Of a stretch of DNA of 64,000 bases, positions 43,421 to 55,120 are shown piece by piece; position 1 is the stretch's first letter; the number at the start of each line of letters is the position of its first letter. Below the pieces are notes generated by a model. That model was not told where the DNA came from, did not search any database, and saw nothing but the letters and a program-made list of their open reading frames with translations. The DNA is taken from contig JAJEKV010000056.1 of NCBI GenBank assembly GCA_021234155.1, positions 3,827,330 to 3,891,329 of the forward strand, written 5' to 3'. Source of the stretch: Isoetes taiwanensis (taxonomy: Eukaryota; Streptophyta; Lycopodiopsida; Isoetales; Isoetaceae). Made by a program: the position numbers and the translations under genes.

Positions 43421-46300
43421 AGGGAGCATGTGAGATGAGTAAAATGGAGCCAGGGAAGTCCAAAGGAGGCCATTGCCCTAGGCTCCAATGGAGGAGGATG
43501 GGTTGCCTTTTGTTGCACCCTTGCAACCAGATGGTATTTGCAGAGGGCATAATAACTGCAGTTGATCCATTTGATAGTGTGAATGATGAGAGGCTGGGAG
43601 ATGAACATCTTGGAGTTGGCATTGTGAAGCTTCTTATCGAAGTTGATACTATCATGTCGGGAAGCTCTAGTGATTGCATTGTGTGCGGAGGCTCTTTGGA
43701 GTCCCAAGCTCGAGTTGAGATGGCCAATTAGATTTATTACACACAAGAATGGTGATACTCTAGAATGCCCTCTTGAACTACACACCCCAAGGCCCACCCA
43801 AGGCCATGTGGAAGATTTGGTGGTCGATGAGCATCCTTTGATCAAAAGGAAGAGACGCTATGTCTTTCATAAAAGGCAGACCAAAAGGTGCCCAAGAGGC
43901 CTAGAAGTGACAAATATTTAGAAAGGATGGAAAGTATGGCACCAACCAAAGAAAACCCGGAGGCAATTAGGGGACAAGAGTGTTGCAACCTAGATTGCAC
44001 AAGTGCATTACAATGTGGATGACCTCGTGCGAGATAAGGTCCCAATACATTGGACAGCTTCAAAAAAGATAGGATTAATTTCATTTACTCCTTGTGTAGG
44101 AATTCCAGCTATGATGAAAAACAGGGGACGGTGCTATATCAATTGAGGGGAATGAAGGTATGTATGAGAGCATTGAGATGGATTCTTGGGGTGAGCAAGT
44201 CTTCATTTTACGAATCTTTGGGGCAGGTTAGAAAAGGGCACACTTTGTTCCAACATGGTAATGCACTCACTTTGAAACCTAGAGCAAATACTCTAAAGGC
44301 CATTCGGTCTTGAGAGCTTTGTGAGATACATGTCTCAATCTATGCCCCACAAGTCGAAGGTGAGCGAACGGTGTGTGAGAGTGGTGCAAAGAGTGTTGCC
44401 ACAACACTATATCCAAAAGGAGTGCCTTAAGGAGGTCAACTCCATCCTAGAAAACTCTTGGAGGTAGGCCTCTTTCTCAATCACATTTCAGCAAGTTATG
44501 GAGCACTCACTTCTCGGGGACGTGAGTGTCCTACAACACATGCCATTCTCAAAGTGCAACACTTGCATTCAACTCAAGGATACACTTGCATCAAGCTGCA
44601 ATAGAGAAAGAAAGAATGGCAATTAGGGAGCAATTTGCAGATCACCAAAGAGACCAAATATCATGTAGGCGGTTGTATTGGCGGTGGAGAACATTTTTTA
44701 CGAGATGCGGTAGGACAAATTTTTGTGTATAATTCATGATAAGATGGACCAACACAAGACTTTCTTGCCAAAGCTAGATCCTTTACCCAAGCGTTGTCAA
44801 AACGCTTTTTAGGATGAAAGTAAGTCCAAGGGTGTATTAACACATGGTCATGGAACTGGAACATATGGTCATTTTGTGCTTGATCTATGGAGAGATGATC
44901 CAAACTTCCATGTGAGCTCTATTTTCAAGTGCTTGAGAACACTAGAGAAAGGATCGATAGAAGGGAGGAGGTATTCCCCTCAAACACCCATTTTTGAGGC
45001 TTTGATGGATGATCAACCGCTTTGTTACCAAAGGCGGATAAAAAGCTCACATCCAAGGTGCCTAGTGAATCAAGGAGGACTTGGGATGATTTCCCTTACT
45101 AGAGAAATCAGCACCTGAGGAGCTATGTGTTGAGTTGGACAACTGTTGGAAAGAAAACAAGAATAGATGGATGTTTGGGGCAATGTCATACTTGGCGGTG
45201 ATGGGGAGTATTCAAAGTTGTGAAAGTGGGATTCATGATGGTTGGGCATACGCATGATGATATTGATGGATTCTTTGGAACTTTCTCCACCAAGCTCAAG
45301 AGAGAAAACGCGTGACCACTCTCCCCGAACTAATGGATGTGTTTGAGAGCTGCATTGACCCCAACCCAATGGCTTTCTTGATGGATGAGGTTGCTTGATT
45401 GGAAATCATTTGTAGAAGGATACTTGCTAGATGGCAAGGACGGTTGATGAGGACACACAAAGCCACTTCAATTCAAGTTTTGGGTTAGGGATGGAATACC
45501 AATCATGCAATATAAGTGGAGACCAGGTGACAAGTTGTGGATGCCCTGTACACAAGGTATCGAGTTGTGGCAAAGGGTGTCTTCTTTGGTGAAGTTCTCA
45601 TTCCTAAAGGGCAGCCAAAACCACTACCTCCCTTCAAGGCAGTCAAAGACTCTAGCCAAGCTGGTGAAGGGCATCAAGGATTACATAACGCCTTTGGGAT
45701 GATGTTGAAATGGAAAGCACACCTCCACTCTTAAGAAAAATCAAATGGACTCCCCTAATCAAGTACTGGGAGAAAGTTGTAACATGCTTAGAAACCGAAC
45801 AGACCATGTGGGAGGGAGCTAAGAGACGGGTTCTTGCCGAGTCAAGATGGGAGGGTTCTCAAGGTGCAAGCACGTCTAAGAATGCTCACTTGGGTCCCAA
45901 GTGGTTTGTGGGAAGTAAGGCCTCAAAGCCGAAGTGGTTTGATCTTCGAGTGGGATCCCTTTGAGGACATCAAGGAAGGATACTTTGTGCTAGTAAGGGC
46001 GATGATGAGGGACCGTCCAATATGGTTAGGGGTGGCACTCTCGATGTGACCACCACTATGCCCGATGGAGAGGAGTTAGGCCCCGGATTCCAAATTCAAT
46101 ATTGGGAGCCCATTGGGAGGCACAAGAAGGGCAACTTGAAGGAGCAATACACCGACTCTTTGGGAGAAGAAGTGGAGGCCAAATTATGCTGACCCTCAAA
46201 GGAGGGAATTGGTGGAGTGTGTGGTATGGTCATATCCAAGTTCTCACATTGCAAAAGACAACACACACAAGATCCCAAGAAAGGAGATGGACAAGGCCAT
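43421..46300 (+). pseudogene. DUF7869-type transposase-like protein
   Basis: After the splice site at 43420 the first block is GCLLLHPCNQMVFAEGIITA, then ERLGDEHLGVGIVKLLIEVD (DUF8039-like). From 44050: DRINFIYSLCRNSS, RGMKVCMRALRWILGVSKSS, FQHGNALTLKPRA, then a Cys pair near 44555. The catalytic-looking part is IIHDKMDQHKTFLPKLDPLP (44725), LTHGHGTGTYGHFVLDLW, ELCVELDNCWKENKNRWMFG (45120) and, one frame over, FMMVGHTHDDIDGFFGTFST (45230). DxMDQ-K, xLDNCxxENKNR and GHTHxDID are the signature of DUF7869, found in many eukaryotic transposon proteins. C-terminal blocks continue to about 46300. Many frameshifts and stops, for example TAG near 44805, break it. It is the probable mobility protein of the 11.6-kb element. 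Confidence 0.75.
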
Positions 46301-46511
46301 GAGCAACCTCCATGCTATATCATTGTATGAGGGTGCATAATATTGAGAAGTTTGAAAACTTTCTCAACTAGTGGTTTGTAAAATTTATGAGGAAAACAAG
46401 TAACCCAATTCTATGTGTGTCATGTGTAATTCTATTCAAGCAATCAATTCAGAAATTTCTTTTATGGTGTGTGAGTCCCATTTTCAGTCCGAGTCCCAAA
46501 ATTCAAGATTT

Positions 46512-46536
46512 GTCCCACTTTAATTAAATACGACTT
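46512..46536 (-). repeat. right terminal inverted repeat (25 bp)
   Basis: Starts GTCCC and ends ACTTTAATTAAATACGACTT on the plus strand. Outer flank AAGG. Perfect inverted match to 34905-34929. Confidence 0.75.
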
Positions 46537-46540
46537 AAGG

Positions 46541-47842
46541 ACCTTTTGTATGGAAACTTATACCTGTGTGACGTCCATAAGGTGCAAGGGATAAGAAATT
46601 CGGAAGCCTGACTCTCCAACAGGGTTCAGAGGGCATCTAGCTTTAGAATCATGCTATGTTGCTTTAGAAAAAACGCCATCGTTTCTTCTCTAACTGCTTA
46701 AAAAATGCCCATTTGAAGCTTGCAAGAAATAAACTGCTAGAAGCACATGAATTTTTCTTCAGCAAATCCTTTGAACAAACCAGATTTGGATCTGCAGTTT
46801 CGGGAACACATGGGTCGCCATAGCCAGTCGTGTGATGTTCTTTCTTAGAGAAACAGAGCTTCTGAGCGCTTCACAAACAGACTGGGGCAAAACCCTCTAC
46901 GTAACTCTGAACCCTTGATAAATAATCAAAGCTGGAGAATTCAAATCCTCCATTGGGTACGAGATTTCCTTTGTCGGAAGAGGTATTTCCAAGTAACCTA
47001 GCATTCAGCTGCACAGATGGGTCTACGAAGCCCAAGATATTATATCTATTGCTATTTTCGGGTAGTAGAATGGCCAAGTGCCAAGAAAATGCTGAGAATC
47101 CAAAAACAAAATCGAGCAAAATGAATGGGTCAGAGGAAGCTTACAGGCCAAGTTCGGGACTTCAAACGCGATGGAGGTGGAATATATAATCCATGCTTAG
47201 CCGCTTATTGCTTGAAGAGGAAGAAAAGGGAACCAGGATTGCTTGAAGTGGGGCATGGACGAGGGCTTCTTTAGAACATGGAGGTCTGCACAGGTATGCG
47301 GCAACAACTTTGCTATAATGTTGTGCCCACTTTTCTTAACATACTTTTGGTATTGCGGGTAAATGAGGCAACACCAGCACTATCTTTGAACACAAACAGG
47401 GCAGAAATGGTATGTAGTTATCTTTGGCATGTAGAGTGTGTATTTGTGTACACTAATTGGATGAGGGCATTGATGCAAGATGCATATGATTCGGATGAGA
47501 CCATAGAAGAGCAGTAATTTGTGCTGCCAATCGTTTTGCAAAAGGATGAGGACTTAAGTTGTCTTTTTAATGTTTAGGAAGCATATGAACATAACAATCA
47601 TTTTCTGTTGAATACAAATGCAATGTTAAATACACAAACAAACTGTCTTAGACATGTCTTCAAGGAAATTACATATGATAGAAAGTTACATGTCCACAAA
47701 ATTGCCTTATGAAGTTTGGCATTACAAAATAAAACAAAAAACCCTTTTAATAGGGTGCGCAGATAGGTAGGTACTTAGGGCATATCAGAGGGCCATAGAT
47801 TAGTTATATAAACGTCCATTTGGGCCAGAAGCAACAAATGAG
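46541..47842. other. no recognised gene
   Basis: Non-coding by appearance. A minus frame at 47119-46871 contains NLVPNGGFEFSS, which recalls plant DUF642 proteins, but nothing around it fits, so I do not call it. A plus frame at 47278-47517 has no recognised motif. Confidence 0.4.
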
Positions 47843-48150
47843 TTATTCGGGATTAACTGAGCTCTCAAACTTAACCCGGTCACCTTCAGCAATAATCACG
47901 CGGCAGTGGACCATGTCATTATCATCCTTGGCGTGCTGCACTTGATCAGTAATCTCTGGTGTGACTTCAACAGCCAGGTTTGAACCCATTGCGTCATAAA
48001 TTTCAGAGCGCGTCATAAGGACGTTCTTCAAAGTAAAGGAGTTGAGGTCTTCGGTTCCCTGAGAGGTGCCAAAGTCTCGGTGCTCTCTCTTCTTCGCCGG
48101 GGAAGGAGGCAGTTTCTGATATGGGCTGGAGCCTGGGGTCTTCCTCCAAC
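47843..48150 (-). CDS. C-terminal exon of an unknown protein
   Basis: The minus strand is open for about 100 codons without a stop and ends in TAA at 47843. A basic Pro-rich part (YQKLPPSPAKKREHRDFGTS) leads to LNSFTLKNVLMTRSEIYDAM, then GSNLAVEVTPEITDQVQHAK and a hydrophilic end VHCRVIIAEGDRVKFESSVN. The mixed composition looks like real protein and not a shadow. Upstream bases (48150-48240) do not continue it, so it is either an exon or a truncated gene. Family not recognised. Confidence 0.45.
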
Positions 48151-48431
48151 TGTCCGTGGATAGTACTTACTCTTACAAGCTATGCAATCCCATCTTGGAG
48201 CACCTCCTTATAGGCGATGTTTAGAGGGTGTAAGTCTCTTCATTTCCAATCAAGTTTCCTTGACCACATATATTTCGATGCCGCTCTAGGATGTGCACCT
48301 GGATAGTGCAACATATAGTTGTTGTGACGTTCCATGTATTTATACGTTATACGTATAAATAATATGACATGTCACCAGGTATGTTTGGACTATAATGTGG
48401 CGTTAGGGGCTAACATTAAAAGGGGCGTTAG

Positions 48432-48800
48432 CACTACAAGGCACAAGGGTCTTTTGTCACGTGCAAATTTGTCACGCCAATAAAGTTTGTCACGTATTTT
48501 AATTTTGCCACTCGTGACAAAGGCAAATCTTTTTTTGCAACTCGTGACAAAAATTCAAACTCAAAAACGGTGACAAAAGACTAAAATTTGACACGCGTGA
48601 CAAATGTTTGTCATGCATGACAAACCTTAGTAGCTTTTTTCACGTGTGACAAATATTTGTCACGCGTGACAAAACCTTAGTAGCTTTTGTCACGCGTGAC
48701 AAACTCTTGTCATGTGTGACAAATATTTGTCATGCGTGACAAAACCTTAATAGCTTTTATCACGCGTGACAAACTTTTATCACGCGTGACAAATAGTATA
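48432..48800 (+). mobile_element. CACTA-type transposon end with subterminal palindromes
   Basis: CACTACAAGGCACAAGGG at 48432 is the classic CACTA (En/Spm) terminal motif, preceded by TAG as a possible 3-bp target copy. Behind it, about 15 copies of the palindrome TTTGTCACGCGTGACAAA and single-arm forms (TTGTCACG, CGTGACAAA) fill 48450-48800, some in a repeated unit with CCTTAGTAGCTTT. Dense subterminal motifs of this kind bind the transposase in CACTA elements. I found no matching right end (CTTGTAGTG) by eye in the rest of the window, so the element is partial or extends beyond. Confidence 0.7.
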
Positions 48801-48937
48801 GTCGTTTATTTCAATTTTAAATCTGTTCATTTCAACTCCCTTCTTATGCTCTTCTCCTCCTAGGCGCTCTGTTGGGTGCTTGGTATGGATCCCAACCTTT
48901 TTAACAATCTGCCTCCTAGTACTGGGAGAGTTGGTAG

Positions 48938-50025
48938 ATGCAGGTTTGCTCCCAGCCAGTGCAGCTGAGACACGTCGAGGACACCATGTTGGTGAGTCAT
49001 ATGTGGTGTCAGTCATATGTGGGGAAGCACAATCAGTTGGCTACGGTGATTGAGCGGCATTTGCAGTCAAATAGTACTTATTGGGGAGCTCTTGAAAGCT
49101 TTTGTAGGTGTTTTGGCATGCTCTACAATCCAGCACCACTAGATGGACAGGTTAGTAAAATAATTTGATTCGTTATAGGTTTATTTTATTATCTAGCGTG
49201 TTGGAATAAATAGCTGTATTTTAGTGAAATACGTAGTCTTTTATCTAAAAAGCATTCTATGGTTAAACAGAACTCAACACAACGAGCCATAATCAATTTT
49301 TCGAGGGGAGTTTGGAGACATATTGGAGATGATGATGAAATAGATTTTGCAGAAAGTGCATCCCACTATAGGACCTGTGGATCAAGCCACATAAATGTAC
49401 ATAGTGGAAGTAGTTACCAAGTTGTGGGGTGTGACATACCTAATTTACCAATGCCGCATCACATTGAGAGATTATTAAAACCTGTAGATTGACGAAGATT
49501 AGGTCTATTTGGTGGTGCATTGCCCAATTTAGGTGACATAATCACGTATTGGAGTTGTTGGTATGTAATAAAGCAGTCTACGCTCCCTGGATCTGGAAGG
49601 GGATTATTCATTGCTCAAAATCTTCATGTTGGATATAATTCAGTTATCCCTTTGATGATCTATGGAGGTCCAGAGTATAGTGCATCCGAGTGGGAGGCAT
49701 TAATATATTATTCATTTTCTATGATTGTATACGGTTGCAGGCATGCACTATGGAAATGAGGTCAGAGTACAATGAGGACCAGAGACCTTACATTGATGGT
49801 CGTGTGGAAGAACATGGCAATATAGCGGGGCTGATCAACAGCTGTGGTGTCAATAAAAATATTATCAATTGCATGTTTGAAGAAAGAAGTAATGATCGCG
49901 AGGAGTTCATGACAAGAATGTGTAAGCACTTTGTTATGGTTGTTGCTATCAAGAGCCTCAGAGAGGACGACGAGTTATTTTTGGACTATGAATTCCATGA
50001 GTCTGTACCTAATCGATTTTTATAG
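48938..50025 (+). pseudogene. SET-domain protein gene, broken
   Basis: The first frame (48938-49168) ends near GQ|GTTAGT, a possible donor. The second frame runs from 49259 and, after one in-frame TGA at 49490-49492, continues as LGLFGGALPNLGDIITYWSC, WYVIKQSTLPGSGRGLFIAQ and IPLMIYGGPEYSASEWEAL to about 49720. After TTGCAG (49734-49739), another frame gives RPYIDGRVEEHGNIAGLINS, a following C, MCKHFVMVVAIKSLRE and DDELFLDYEF, ending at 50025. GxGRGLF, GLINSC (usual form RFINHSC) and ELFLDYEF are the N- and C-terminal SET motifs; SET proteins methylate lysines using S-adenosylmethionine. The stop and missing His suggest a dead copy, or the TGA may be a sequence error. It sits inside or next to the CACTA element and may be captured. 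Confidence 0.7.
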
Positions 50026-50570
50026 AGATAAAAACTTTTAATTATTTAAAACAAACTTTTATTTTTAGTAAATCCCTACTTGATATTTATGATACTTATC
50101 TTATTAAATCTGAATATTATTGTTCTTGTTTCATTTCCTTTTGCTTTATTTTTTCAATCACGTAATCATACTTAATGTTGTGCATACTTAACACCATCAA
50201 GTGCAATGCTTAGATTCTACGTGCAACACTTAATGCTATTCAAAGTGCATTATGTTTCTTCCATTTTCCATTTCCTTATTTATTCAATTCATGTGCTCCT
50301 ACTTATTGTTGTGCTTACTTGGCAATTTATACCTAGTGGTTATATTTCAAACATTTATTATAATGCTTGAAAAAAATGGTTAATGGCTTAAAAGTAAGGG
50401 TATTCTTGACATATTAGATGAACGGTTCTTTTGGTGTAGGTACTAGATGCTCCTCGTATATCAAAGTTCCACCGTGATGACTGATGATATAGAAAAGATT
50501 GCACGAGAAAATCCTATAGCTAATGGGAATGTGGAGCAAAACACTGGTCATGCTTATGATGAGACGACTC
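50026..50570. other. no recognised gene
   Basis: AT-rich 3' flank of the SET gene. Only a direct repeat of short phrases (CATTTCCTTNTTNTTTNATTCA) is seen at 50135 and 50268. Confidence 0.4.
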
Positions 50571-50574
50571 AAAA

Positions 50575-52070
50575 AGTTTGGAACCGGCGCCTAGGAAGGG
50601 GTTCTTTGTTCTCACTCTTGGCTGTCAAGATCTAAACCCTACAGATTTAGTAGGGTTTATGTATCAAGGTACCAAAATCGCGTCGTTTGCTAATCCCATC
50701 GTTTAAATAAGAGTTCATGTCCCAAGAAACATCTCCGAAAGTAAAAGTTGGAAATCCAATGCATGGATGTGCCAACCCCCAAATTTCCCCCTTTCCCACA
50801 CAGGGGCACGGCCAAGAAATGGGGTGTTCCTCCAGTTCGACCACTCTAGCAAGCTTAGAATGTGCTTTTAACTTTGTGCATGAGTCAAAAACATCGAATC
50901 TACTTTAGGGACTGTGTTTGCAAGCTCTCGACCACTTCCGAGGCAGGGAAGGCTGCCAAAACCTTGTTGTCTTCACGCATGATTTCAAAGCATGTAAATT
51001 ACTCTAGAGACGAACTTGAATTTATGATTAATGGAGGTAATCTCTACTCGATATGAGCAACTAGTTAACCTTTCGCACAATACACTCTTTGCATAGTGCG
51101 TTAATCTAAACATAGCATGTACTGGGGTTTGATCAAACATCTACTCCTCAAACATATGTCCAAGAATGACTCTGCCGTCTAGATGCAACAGCACAGTCGA
51201 ACTGTCATGTTGTGCCTTATGGCAACGCCCGATCGCATAATGTCTAGTTTGTTACGAGCCATCGCGAAGTTTGGAACCGGCAACTCGGAGCGGTTTTTTG
51301 TTCTTGCTCTTGGGGTCTCTCTTTAGGCCCTTGAGAAAGCTCTGTACATAAGTTGTCGACCACTTCAGAAGCAGGGAAGGCTGTCAAAATCCTACAGATC
51401 TAGTAGGGTTTAAGTATGGAGGCATTAAAAAATGCTCCATCTGCCAATCCCACCGTTCAAGTGGTAGCTCATATCCCAAGAAATGTTTTTTGAAAATAAA
51501 AAATGGGCATCCACCGCACGGATGTGCCAACCACCGCACAGATGTGCCAACCCCCAAATTTCCCCTTTTTTGACGAGGAAATGATGTGGTCCCCCAGTTT
51601 AGCCACCCTAACGAGCCCGAAAAGCTATTTTGACTTCGCGCATGATTTCAAAGCATCTAAATTACTCTAGAGACCAACTTTTCATTTATGATTAATGGAG
51701 CTAATCTGTAGTCGATATGAGCAACTAGTTAACCTTTCGCTCAATGCACTCTTTGCCTAGTGCGTTAATTTAAACATAGCACGTACTAGGTAAGCCAGGC
51801 ATTTGATCAATCGTCTACTCCTCAAACATATATCCAAGACTAAATCTGGCCATCTAGATGCACGAAGTTTGGAATCGGCACATCGAAAAGGTTTTTTGTT
51901 CTCTCACTTGGCATCGCCTTTGGACCCTTGAGAAAACTCTGCACATAAGTTGTCGACCACTTCAGAGGCAGGGAAGGCTGTCAAAACCAAAACCCTACGG
52001 ATTTAATAGCTTTTAAGTATCGGGGCATAAAAAATGCTCCATCTGCTAATCTCACCGTTCATGTGGTAGA
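50575..52070 (+). repeat. complex tandem repeat array, left part
   Basis: Units of about 0.6-0.74 kb share blocks in fixed order: AAGTTTGGAAYCGGC, GGTTYTTTGTTCT, CTCGACCACTTCNGAGGCAGG, AARCCTACRGATTTARTAG, TCCCAAGAAAYRT, GGATGTGCCAACCCCCAAAT, GATTTCAAAGCATGTAAATT and CGATATGAGCAACTAGTTAACC. Anchors: the TCCCAAGAAA block at about 50729 and 51472, with the next copy across the hAT element at 58974. No unit codes for a protein. The array resumes unchanged after the hAT insertion. Confidence 0.85.
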
Positions 52071-53879
52071 CAGTGATGATTTTAGGGGCGAATTTTCGCA
52101 AATAAGCGAAATTTTTGAATTTTGAAAAAAAAAGCCACGATGGTTGAGTAGGTCCGGTTCATTAATTTTTTTCTTTTTTTAGTCCAAATTTTTTTGAGGT
52201 CGGTTCCCGCTCGTGCAATATTCGCCAGACAGTCTTGAGTCCGGGAGGCATATTTTCGCCCTCCATTTTATACGATTTCTTTCTGATTTCCATTTGTTCG
52301 CCAGGTTAGAGATGCTTCAATGGGCGTGGTCATTTCATAGCTATAGCATGCCACTTCACGTTAACATTAATTTTTTCTATATTATCTTTGCAAATTTTGG
52401 ACTGAAAGCATTTCTTGGACATCAATTTTACAGTTTTTGGGAATGCACTGCCCGAGGATGATCTGAGGCTATTGTTTTGAATATCAGAGGAGACAATTTA
52501 CTTAATTTACTTTGAGATTCAAGGCTTTGTAGGTGACAATTGTTATTTGGTTTTGAAATATCATAAAGTTCTGATTGCATGTCGTTTTTCTAATTTTTTG
52601 CAGCCCAGCATATTGGTTGCAATCGATATGTGATTCAAGTACCAGGTAATCAAATTATCTATTCTTTCTCTCTTTATTACAGTAATGAACTATGGAGTGC
52701 AATGAAATATGTTTTGTTTGATCTTTGCCACCTTTATGAGCAGTGTGGAAGGTTTTTGGAGGAGGTTTCAGCAGATTTATAAAGAGAGAGGCGAAAAGTA
52801 ACCCAACAAAGGTAATAACATACTATCAGCTAATTGTGAAGTTCTTATAAGATTTCTTGCATCCTTTATGTGTAAGCACTTGATCTTTAGCCCTTATGTG
52901 TTTAAAATTCCAGAAAATTATGTTTTTCGGTTTTACTACAATCCTAGCATGATATTTCACATCCCACAGGCTGCCTGTAAAATACCAACTTACCTTAACC
53001 TTGTGTAGGAAAACAACCATAACTTTAGTATCCTGCTTTGCATTTGTGGTAAGCTCTTCTGGAATCTGCCATCTACGGGCTCAAGACCTCTCTATTGATC
53101 TCCTTCTTCAGAGTAAAGGAGGACTTGGCTGATTTTGGAAAGTAGGAAGTTAAATGCCCATGTGGCAGACCAAGATCAAGCTATAGTAACACCCTATGAT
53201 GCCTTTTCAGATAGGCCTTTCGAAAACTTAACGGCTAGCCAGGCAATAATTTTCTAACCTACTATGAGACCTTTAGCTTCAGCACAAGTGCATGAACTTA
53301 ATGCTTGAAATGTTGTCTCTAGTTGCAAGGGCATAACTGCAAATTCTGTCAGCCTAGATGGTTGTATGCTAATTGATGCTTTGGTTGTGATCATTGTCAA
53401 AAGATGTAGGCAGAATCATCATTCCTTAGCTGTCAGATCCAGTACAGAGCAAGTTAGTGCAGCCAAAACTGATGAAAGAACACCTATTTGATGACCTGCC
53501 AGTTGAGACTACATTGAACAGACAATATGGCAGTGGGTTGGCTAGGGAAGCATGGATTGTTTATGTGGCCTGCATGGTTTATCTTTTGGGTTTTTTAGCT
53601 TGCTTTGCCACTTTCTCAGGTCAATTTCAAAGACATGACCATTTAACTTCATCGTTCATTAAATTCAAAAACTTTGCACATGACCATCATATTAAAATGA
53701 AGACATCTGTACATCACCACTACACACCTATTCACATAGCAATACAACAGATTATAACACATGAAAGCCAATACATCAAAACACATATACAAGCTTCCAG
53801 AACCTTCCTATTCCCCAGAGGCCTCCCCATAGACCGCCATTGGTGTCCAACAATAAATCTGTAGATGAAGAATTATCCT

Positions 53880-54440
53880 CCTGCTTCTATAGGAAAAGCA
53901 CAAATTAATGAACCACAAAAAGCTGGGCGGTCTGTAGAATGGTATTCAGAGTCTCTAAACGAAATACAGACTTTCACAACAAAAGAAATGGAGATTGATG
54001 ACGAGATTAATGTCATACAGACTTCCAATAATAATCTGTAGCGGCGAAGAAATGAATGGAAGTGCATTTGGAATCTCCTTCTATAGGACAAGCCGAAATT
54101 ATTGAACCACAGGCCCAGGGGATGCACCTATTGTATAGGGGGTATGCCACCTGCGTGCATGGGGTCGGCAAAAACCCCCTTGTATACGTGTTTGAATTTT
54201 TTCAGAAACCCCTTTTCCAGCCATATACAGTGCCAAAATCGCCCTAAAAACCCCAAAAAGCTACCCCTGGGTACAAGTATATGTACGGTTTAAGGGGAAA
54301 ACAAACCCTTTCGGGTCACTCACATGGTTTGTACGACCAAAACTATGTGAACCCCCCTTGACCACAGAAAGCTGGCCTTTCTATGGAATCGCATCCGCAG
54401 TGTCTAAGAGAAATGCAGACTTCCACAACAAAGCTCTGAG
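53880..54440 (+). repeat. two copies of a ~180-bp segment inside the hAT
   Basis: The stretch with CTTCTATAGGA, TTGAACCACA, AAAGCTGG, GTATTCAGAGTCTCTAA and CAGACTTYCACAACAAA at 53885-53995 recurs at 54072-54440. The second copy is interrupted by the 246-bp mini-element. Confidence 0.75.
54115..54360. mobile_element. 246-bp mini-transposon nested in the hAT (MULE-like MITE)
   Basis: Starts CCAGGGGATGCACC and ends GTGAACCCCCCTTG, imperfect inverted ends that resemble those of the element at 5226-5433 (CCTGGGGGATGCAC). Inside the left end, CTGCGTGCATGGGG also matches CTGTGCGTGCATAGG of the other element. Flanks are ACCACAGGC and ACCACAGAA, 7 of 9 bases equal. The first copy of the duplicated host segment shows the uninterrupted site AACCACAAAAAGCTGG. 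No gene inside. Confidence 0.7.
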
Positions 54441-55120
54441 GAATCCAACCTCCGGGCCATGCGGCTACCACCAGGAGCTTCTCAACAACCTAAAAAAAAA
54501 AGGGGGGGAGGGCAGAACAACAACACGACAACAAAACTCAGCCGCCACTTCCAAAGCCCGGCACACAAATTCTTCCCGCACAACTACTGCAATGCCCAAA
54601 AATTTTGGCTGGAAATGAGAGCTCTCCTAATCCCATTTGCATAAGTTTTCTGCTTCAACCTGCTTGGGAAAAATCTAGGTCAAATTCTATACAGCTGTTC
54701 AAGACTGCCCCGAACAACTGCACACAGCGGAACAAGGAGACGTCCAGCCCTTTCCATTCGCCATACATCCCATTTGGCAGAGGCCGTTTCCATTCAATCG
54801 TCCCTCTGGGCGTCTCAGGTCGTTTCTTGGCTTCAACGATGCCTGCGCCTGCTCTGCTCCGCCGCACCTCGAAAAACAGAGAATCCAGGCTCGAAAAAGA
54901 AAATGGCCTGAAACTTTATCCACGCACTACAATTTAGGATGAAAAATAGCCAACCATGGCAACAATAAACTTGCAAACACATCAAAATTAGAAACTAGAC
55001 CACTAAATGCAAACAAGCTGCTGAAACATGCCAAATTATACGGTTTGACATACAATACGCACGAAGAATCTTAGTCCTAATCATTGTGAGAAGGCCCTCC
55101 CCCAATAACGAACTCAAACA

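Larger units (their letters stand above)
34905..46536. mobile_element. 11.6-kb DNA transposon candidate with two divergent genes
   Basis: Both ends carry the same 25 bp in inverted orientation without a mismatch (34905-34929 and 46512-46536). Outside, AAGG flanks both ends directly (34901-34904 and 46537-46540), as a 4-bp target duplication would. Inside the right end GAGTCCCA recurs at 46473 and 46491, and the left end has GGGACTC, so subterminal motifs are shared. Content: a leftward ParB-methylase-FCP1 gene, a short divergent promoter region, a rightward gene with a DUF8039-like exon and a DUF7869 transposase-like part, and many copies of one palindrome. Left of the element lies the Cys-rich gene exon, so it probably inserted into that gene. 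A partial second copy is at 27398-30662. Superfamily unknown. A 4-bp TSD occurs in Sola elements, but I cannot align it to them. Confidence 0.65.

Noticed and set aside
46871-47119. DUF642-like protein (NLVPNGGFEFSS)
   Set aside because: Only this short string fits; the rest of the frame lacks the conserved Cys and Trp pattern.
48450-48800. CRISPR array
   Set aside because: Repeat arms are palindromic and spacing is irregular, with spacers that are themselves repeats; this is a CACTA subterminal region.
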